Origin: Chiua virens
Lineage: Eukaryota > Basidiomycota > Agaricomycetes > Boletales > Boletaceae
NCBI GenBank assembly: GCA_019787685.1
Contig: JAHNUO010000006.1
Coordinates: forward strand, 1,178,001 to 1,242,000
Reading direction: 5' to 3'
DNA length: 64,000 bases
The notes beneath the pieces are model-generated. The model had not been told where the DNA came from and did no database searches. It worked only from the letters and a program-made list of their open reading frames with translations. Made by a program: the position numbers and the translations under genes. Of the stretch, positions 59,759 to 64,000 are shown in pieces (positions within the stretch are counted from its first letter, which is position 1; every line of letters starts with the position of its first letter).

Positions 59759-60034
59759 TCACCGGCCCAAAAAGAATGACATTCCGAGCCCAAGATGGAG
59801 GTAGCGGTCATACACTGGGACGAGAATAAGTTAGCGAGTTGAAAGGACGAGGCAGCACGCACGCCAATAACTCGTCTTGCGGCCGAGGAACTTTCCCAGC
59901 CAGGGAAGGACAAGGACAAGGGCGAGTTCCTGGAGTTCCTGGAGGCTCTCCTGCCACTCTTTCTGTGCAAGCCTGTACTCCTCGTCGTCGGTGTCGTAGG
60001 ATGCTGTGTCGATGGAGGAGACTGAGCGGGGCAT
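59759..60034 (-). CDS. MIM2: Small membrane protein, Mim2-like
   Basis: Two exons encode about 76 residues. MPRSVSSIDTASYDTDDEEY is acidic, then RLAQKEWQESLQELQELALV leads into a short hydrophobic stretch (LVLVLPWLGKFLGR), followed by KTSYWLYDRYLHLGLGMSFF. The intron begins after TGG C with donor GTGCGT and ends CCCAG. The pattern DxEExRxAxxEWxESLxQLxxL, LPxxGKxLGR, YW is what I recall for Mim2, an outer-membrane subunit of the MIM complex that inserts helical proteins. I rate this as likely but not certain. A different reading of the intron gives a longer tail without the YDRYLHL segment. Confidence 0.65.
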
Positions 60035-60177
60035 GATGACTTGTAGTTGTGACGACTCAGACGAGGCTCAAAGTGGTGTGTGGCGCTGATTCGATTTGGA
60101 CAACTCCAACCTAACGTCAATTTGATACCACACTTGTTCTCCTCCCTCCATCATCCATCCGCTCAGTAAATGCAACC
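60035..60177. promoter_or_regulatory. 143 bp bidirectional promoter, MIM2-like/sugar transporter
   Basis: 143 bp between divergent ATGs; no TATA box or recognised motif. A CT-rich tract lies just upstream of the transporter ATG. Confidence 0.35.
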
Positions 60178-62732
60178 ATGCCAGACCTTCCTCCCCCTCC
60201 CTCCCGGAACAAGCTCGTCGGGCAGCCTCTACTCTACGCTATCTCCATTTTCGCTAGTCTCGGTGTTTTCTTGGTTCGTTTCTCCCAATTTCCTTACTTC
60301 CTCGCTCATCTCCTACGACCCTAGTTTGGTTACGATCAGGGGTGGGCTGCTCTCCTTGCCGCATCTGCTGTGTTATGTGCTCATTCGTCCGAATCAGCGT
60401 GATGTCCGGCATTATCACCGGTCCTTACTTCAGACAATTTTTCAACTCGCCTGGCCCTTTAGAAGTTGGAACGATGGTTGCGGTCTTGGAACTCGGTGCT
60501 TTAGGTGTGTATGTCCTCCCCACGGTGTTCCTCTCCTCATCTTTGGAAGCTACCTCTATCGCCGCTGGCCGCGTGGGTGATATCATTGGTCGAAAGGGGA
60601 CGCTCTTTGTCGGTGCCCTCGTGTTCACCGTCGGCGGTGCCGTTCAGACGTTCACCTCGGGTTTTTACGTCATGATCATTGGCCGTGTCATCAGTGGCTT
60701 TGGCGTTGGCCTCTTATCGTAAGTGGCCTTGACAACCCCCTTTACCTTATACTGACCTTTTCCGACTCGCAGCACTATTGTCCCAATATACCAGAGTGAA
60801 ATTTCTCCTCCAAACCATGTAAGCCCATGTCTCGTGCGTTTGGAGCGTCATTCATTCTCATTTAGAGAGGTGCCCTGGCTTGCATGGAGTTCACAGGCAA
60901 TATCGCCGGATATGCCACTTCAGTCGTAAGATTCCCTTCCAATTCCCTTTTTCTTTCTTGAACTCGTGTTCTCTAGTGGACTGATTATTTTTGCTCATTC
61001 CTCGACTCTCATCTCTCTTGGCGTATACCCCTTTTCATCCAATGTGTGATTGGAGCTATCCTTGCAGTTGGTAGTCTAGTGATGCCAGAAAGCCCACGGT
61101 ATGATCCCGCCGCACGTTTGTCTTGTAACACTGAGGCCGCTTTTCAGGTGGTTGATTGATACTGACCAAGATGCGGCTGGAATGCGCGTCATTGTAGATC
61201 TGCATGGTGGTGATCCCAATGACATGCTTGCACAAGCAGAATTTCAAGAAATCAAGGAGAAAGTCATTTCTGAAGTAAGTGCGTCCATGGTTACTGGTGA
61301 CACATGTCTATATCGTTATTCATTTTCTTTCGTAGCGGGAACTTGGCGAGGGTCGCGGGTACGCCACCATGTGGAGGAAGTACAAACGTCGTGTCTTGCT
61401 TGCAATGTCGTCTCAAGCTTTTGCTCAACTGGTATGTTCTAGTCCCTGACTTAGCATTGTGGTTGACGTTCTTACGATTGCAAGAATGGAATAAACGGTA
61501 CGTTGCCATGTTCTCACATTACTTGTTCTCTCAAGTACATCCACCCACAGTGATTTCCTATTATGCGCGTGAGTGTTCGTCTGCTAGATCTGCAAGGTTC
61601 ATACTAATATCGCACGCTAGCTTCTGTATTTGAAGGTGGGTTAGTTCACTTACGTTCATTACACCATGATTGAGAAGAAAAATTAGAGGCTGGATGGCTC
61701 GGGCGTGATGCCGTTCTAATGACAGGGATCAATGCCATCATTTATATACTTAGTACTATTCCACCGTATGTCATTCCCAAGTGCTATCTTTTGTCTGTTC
61801 ACATTTCATTTTCAGCTGGTACTTGGTGGACCGCTGGGGTCGTCGAATTATCCTGCTCTCAGGCGCTGTCATCGTATGGATTATTACCATGACCTGGCTT
61901 GTGATTTTTCTGATTAATCTACATAGATGGGCATTGCCCTTGGCCTTACTGGATGGTGGATGTACATTGATGTTCCGGCAACTCCTCAAGCAGTCGTTAT
62001 TTGTGTGATCATTTTCAATGCTGCGTTCGGTTACAGGTATGGGCTTCGTCACGCGATTCAACCTTTACTTAGGTCTTTCAAGTTGGGGACCGATTCCATG
62101 GCTCTATCCACCCGAGGTCAGTTCACGTCGTAATGGAGTGGTCGGAATGTTTGATGGAGTCCTGTAGATCATGCCCTTGACTTTCCGATCCAAAGGCGTT
62201 TCGATCTCGACCGCGACAAATTGGTTCGTCCTTCACAGCTGACACGTATAATGACTGACCATCCACTCCAGGGCCTTCAACTTCATCGTCGGGGAAACGA
62301 CACCTTACTTACAGGAAGTCATCACGTGGAGGTTATATCCCATGCACGGTTTTTATTGTGCATGCAGCTTCGTGCTCGTGTACTTTTGTTGGTCGAGACT
62401 TCCCGTTGTCAAACTTTGTACTGACGCTGCTTTAGTATATCCTGAAACCATGGGTGTACCATTGGAAGAGATGGATGCTGTATTTGGCGAAGGTGAATAT
62501 GGCCTAGAGAATACGTGCGAATGTGATTTGACTTTTTTTTTGTTGCTCAGAGGAAAGACTCGACTATGAGTCCGAGCGCGCTTCTCTCATGTCGGGCGTC
62601 CATTCTGATCGGTTGTCAGTCAACTCTGGCCGACGGCCGAAGATTAATAATCCTGCAGAGAGAGGATGGGTCAGTCGGGTTCTTTATCGCAATGACAGGA
62701 GTGCATATCACCCCATTGGAGATGAGGAATAG
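60178..62732 (+). CDS. MFS sugar transporter
   Basis: Twelve-helix sugar porter of the major facilitator superfamily. The start MPDLPPPPSRNKLVGQPLLY leads to the first helix FASLGVFLFGYDQ, the usual sugar-porter opening, then GIITGPYFRQFFNSPG, AAGRVGDIIGRKGTLFVGAL (motif GRxGDxxGRR-like), RVISGFGVGLLS and TIVPIYQSEISPP (PxYxSEISPPxxRG, the family signature). After several introns come ARWLI-like ESPRWLI, AQLNGINVISYYAPSVFE, WYLVDRWGRRIILLSGAVI, PWLYPPEIMPLTFRSKGVSI (PWxYPxEIxxxxxR), ATNWAFNFIVG and YPETMGVPLEEMD (PETKG-like, with M for K). The tail ends AYHPIGDEE. About twelve exons. Sugar specificity is unknown. Confidence 0.9.
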
Positions 62733-63153
62733 GAACTCGCGAGGATGGAGGGTGTGCAGGCAGTGGAGGAGGAGGATGTGCGTTCGAAGCGGCGGTCGTC
62801 CTCTTTGCCAAGGAGCATGGACGCGTCTAATGAAGATACTGCGTAACGTTGGCCAGATCTGCCTTGTGCGCGGTTGTTTCGCTGCACGTAGGATTGGTGT
62901 TACGTGTGGTCGGTGCAGATCTTTTAACATCCGTCGTTCCTGCTACCTCTGTTGTGCCCTTGGTACCCACCTTCCATCCTCACATGACTATGATCGGTTA
63001 TCCATATGCCCCAGTTCTGCATTGAACTATTGAATCCCTTATTCCTGTTGTAATAATGTAATTACTTGTGAAGCTCTTAAGCTTGTCACTGACGTATCGC
63101 GAGATCTTCTGGCAGAAGACAAAACCCGAAGTACTCTAGTCACGTGCAACGTG
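62733..63153. other. Intergenic: sugar transporter 3' flank and helicase promoter
   Basis: About 420 nt. An open frame on the plus strand (to 63033) is the continuation of another frame across the transporter tail and has no independent support. Nothing else is seen. Confidence 0.4.
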
Positions 63154-64000
63154 ATGTCCCTTTTTCCACTTCTTTCATCGCGACGCTTGTGCACGAAAAC
63201 GATCCTTGCGCGTTACTTGAGCCAGCAAAGTCGACGTAATGGCGGGACAGGTATTCTTTCCTTTGAAACGGACCAGGATTCCTTCGAGGCCGCAGGGGTT
63301 CGACCGGCGGTGGCCGCATCGTTGCGCATTGCTTTCCCCAATGTGCAAAAACCAACCGCAATGCAGAGAAAGCTAATACGTGGTGTAACTAAAAACAAAG
63401 ACGTCTTGCTCCAAGACGACACAGGAACTGGAAAGTGGGTTGGTCCGATGACAGGCAATGCAGGAGGCTGACTATTGTGCTCCAGATCATTTGCAGTTAT
63501 GCTGGCCCTACTAAGCAAACCCTCGATACAAAAAACGAGCTTGGTAGCGAGAAAAGATGGCACTCGAACGGGGTTCACTAGCTTGTTAATCGTGCCGCAC
63601 CGAGATCTCGCGTATCAATACCTACATTGGATACACCATATGACGTTGCCAGAAGGGGACAATCCGCTCTCGTTAACAAAATACGCGCATGTTCTTGTTC
63701 GACACGCGAACAAGTCAATATTGGATGGCTTACCTCTCCGCATGCAAAAGGCGATCGGTTCTACAACGTCCGACCAGGGTCTGTTGGCCGACAGAACACC
63801 CCAGATCCTCATTGCTACTCCCAACGCAGTTTTGGACCTCATTGAGCGCCAACCTGAAGTATTTCAACTGGTTACGCCCTCTGCAGTCGTGGTGGACGAG
63901 GTGGATGCGCTGCTGCGCGTTCCGGACAAGGAACTGCCGAAAAAGCATGGAAGAGCGTCTCGAAAGAAAGCGGAGAAACACATTCCAGATCTCGTGAAGC
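63154..64000 (+). CDS. DEAD-box-type RNA helicase, mitochondrial, 5' part
   Basis: N-terminal part of an RNA helicase, cut by the window end. The first 30 residues, MSLFPLLSSRRLCTKTILAR and onward, are basic and look like a mitochondrial targeting sequence. Helicase motifs follow: Q motif NVQKPTAMQRKLI, motif I DDTGTGKS (AxxGxGK[ST], with Asp at position 1) split by an intron after the Lys codon starts (63434), Ia IVPHRDLAYQ, Ib ATPNAVLDL, and motif II VVDEVDAL, that is DEVD instead of DEAD. The next stretch is basic (KKHGRASRKKAEK). Motifs III to VI are outside. Family members act in mitochondrial RNA processing or ribosome assembly; which one it is cannot be decided. Confidence 0.85.

Noticed and set aside
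62566..63033. Arg/Cys-rich open frame after the sugar transporter
   Set aside because: It is another frame of the transporter tail and 3' flank; its composition (Arg, Cys, Trp) is typical of shadow frames in GC-rich sequence.

Overview
The window is a gene-dense stretch of a filamentous fungal nuclear chromosome, most likely a basidiomycete of the Agaricomycetes type. The evidence is 33 recognisable protein genes plus one gene remnant in 64 kb, genes broken by many 40-70 nt GT...AG introns, 50-250 bp spacers, and fungal families such as seipin, Byr4/Bfa1, Yhm2, Cgr1, Mim2 and LCCL-domain membrane proteins. I saw no rRNA, tRNA, CRISPR array, transposon or viral insertion. Starts are the first supported ATG; exon joins were inferred by eye from splice signals and family similarity.

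Layout. 1-7.9 kb: 5' part of a short-chain dehydrogenase (-), seipin (-), two conserved unknown proteins (+), an LCCL-domain membrane protein (+), a tryptophan/glycine-rich protein with a C2H2-like finger (+) and a WW-domain protein (+). 8-25 kb: TRAPPIII subunit Trs85 (+), an Mpv17/PMP22-family protein (-), the citrate/oxoglutarate carrier Yhm2 (-), a long tail-anchored coiled-coil protein (-), a Shb17-like histidine phosphatase (-) sharing an 88 bp promoter with HOPS/CORVET subunit Vps18 (+), and Cgr1 (-). 25-41 kb: a Ser/Pro-rich unknown protein (+), Sec39 (-), Nip7 (-), NRDE2 (+), Byr4/Bfa1 (+), urease accessory protein UreD (+) and a decayed WW-domain remnant (-).

41-64 kb: m-AAA protease Afg3/Yta10 (-), WRAP73/Wdr8 (-), a DHA1-type MFS exporter (+), mitochondrial ribosomal protein uS17m (+), prefoldin 6 (-), gamma-glutamyltranspeptidase-like enzyme (+), a mitochondrial PP2C phosphatase (-), ESCRT-III Vps20 (+), U-box cyclophilin PPIL2/Cyp8 (-), a mitochondrial PPR protein (+), Mim2-like protein (-), an MFS sugar transporter (+) and the start of a mitochondrial DEAD-box helicase (+).

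Most genes are housekeeping. Two themes recur: membrane traffic (Trs85, Vps18, Sec39, Vps20, perhaps the tail-anchored coiled coil) and mitochondrial biology (Yhm2, the Mpv17-family protein, Afg3, uS17m, PP2C, PPR, Mim2, helicase). This looks like ordinary gene order rather than an operon-like system. The more unusual items are a 7 nt microexon in the Shb17-like gene, the GW-rich finger protein, a decayed second WW-domain copy, repeated AAG 3' splice sites, and four places where conserved genes change frame without a usable intron.
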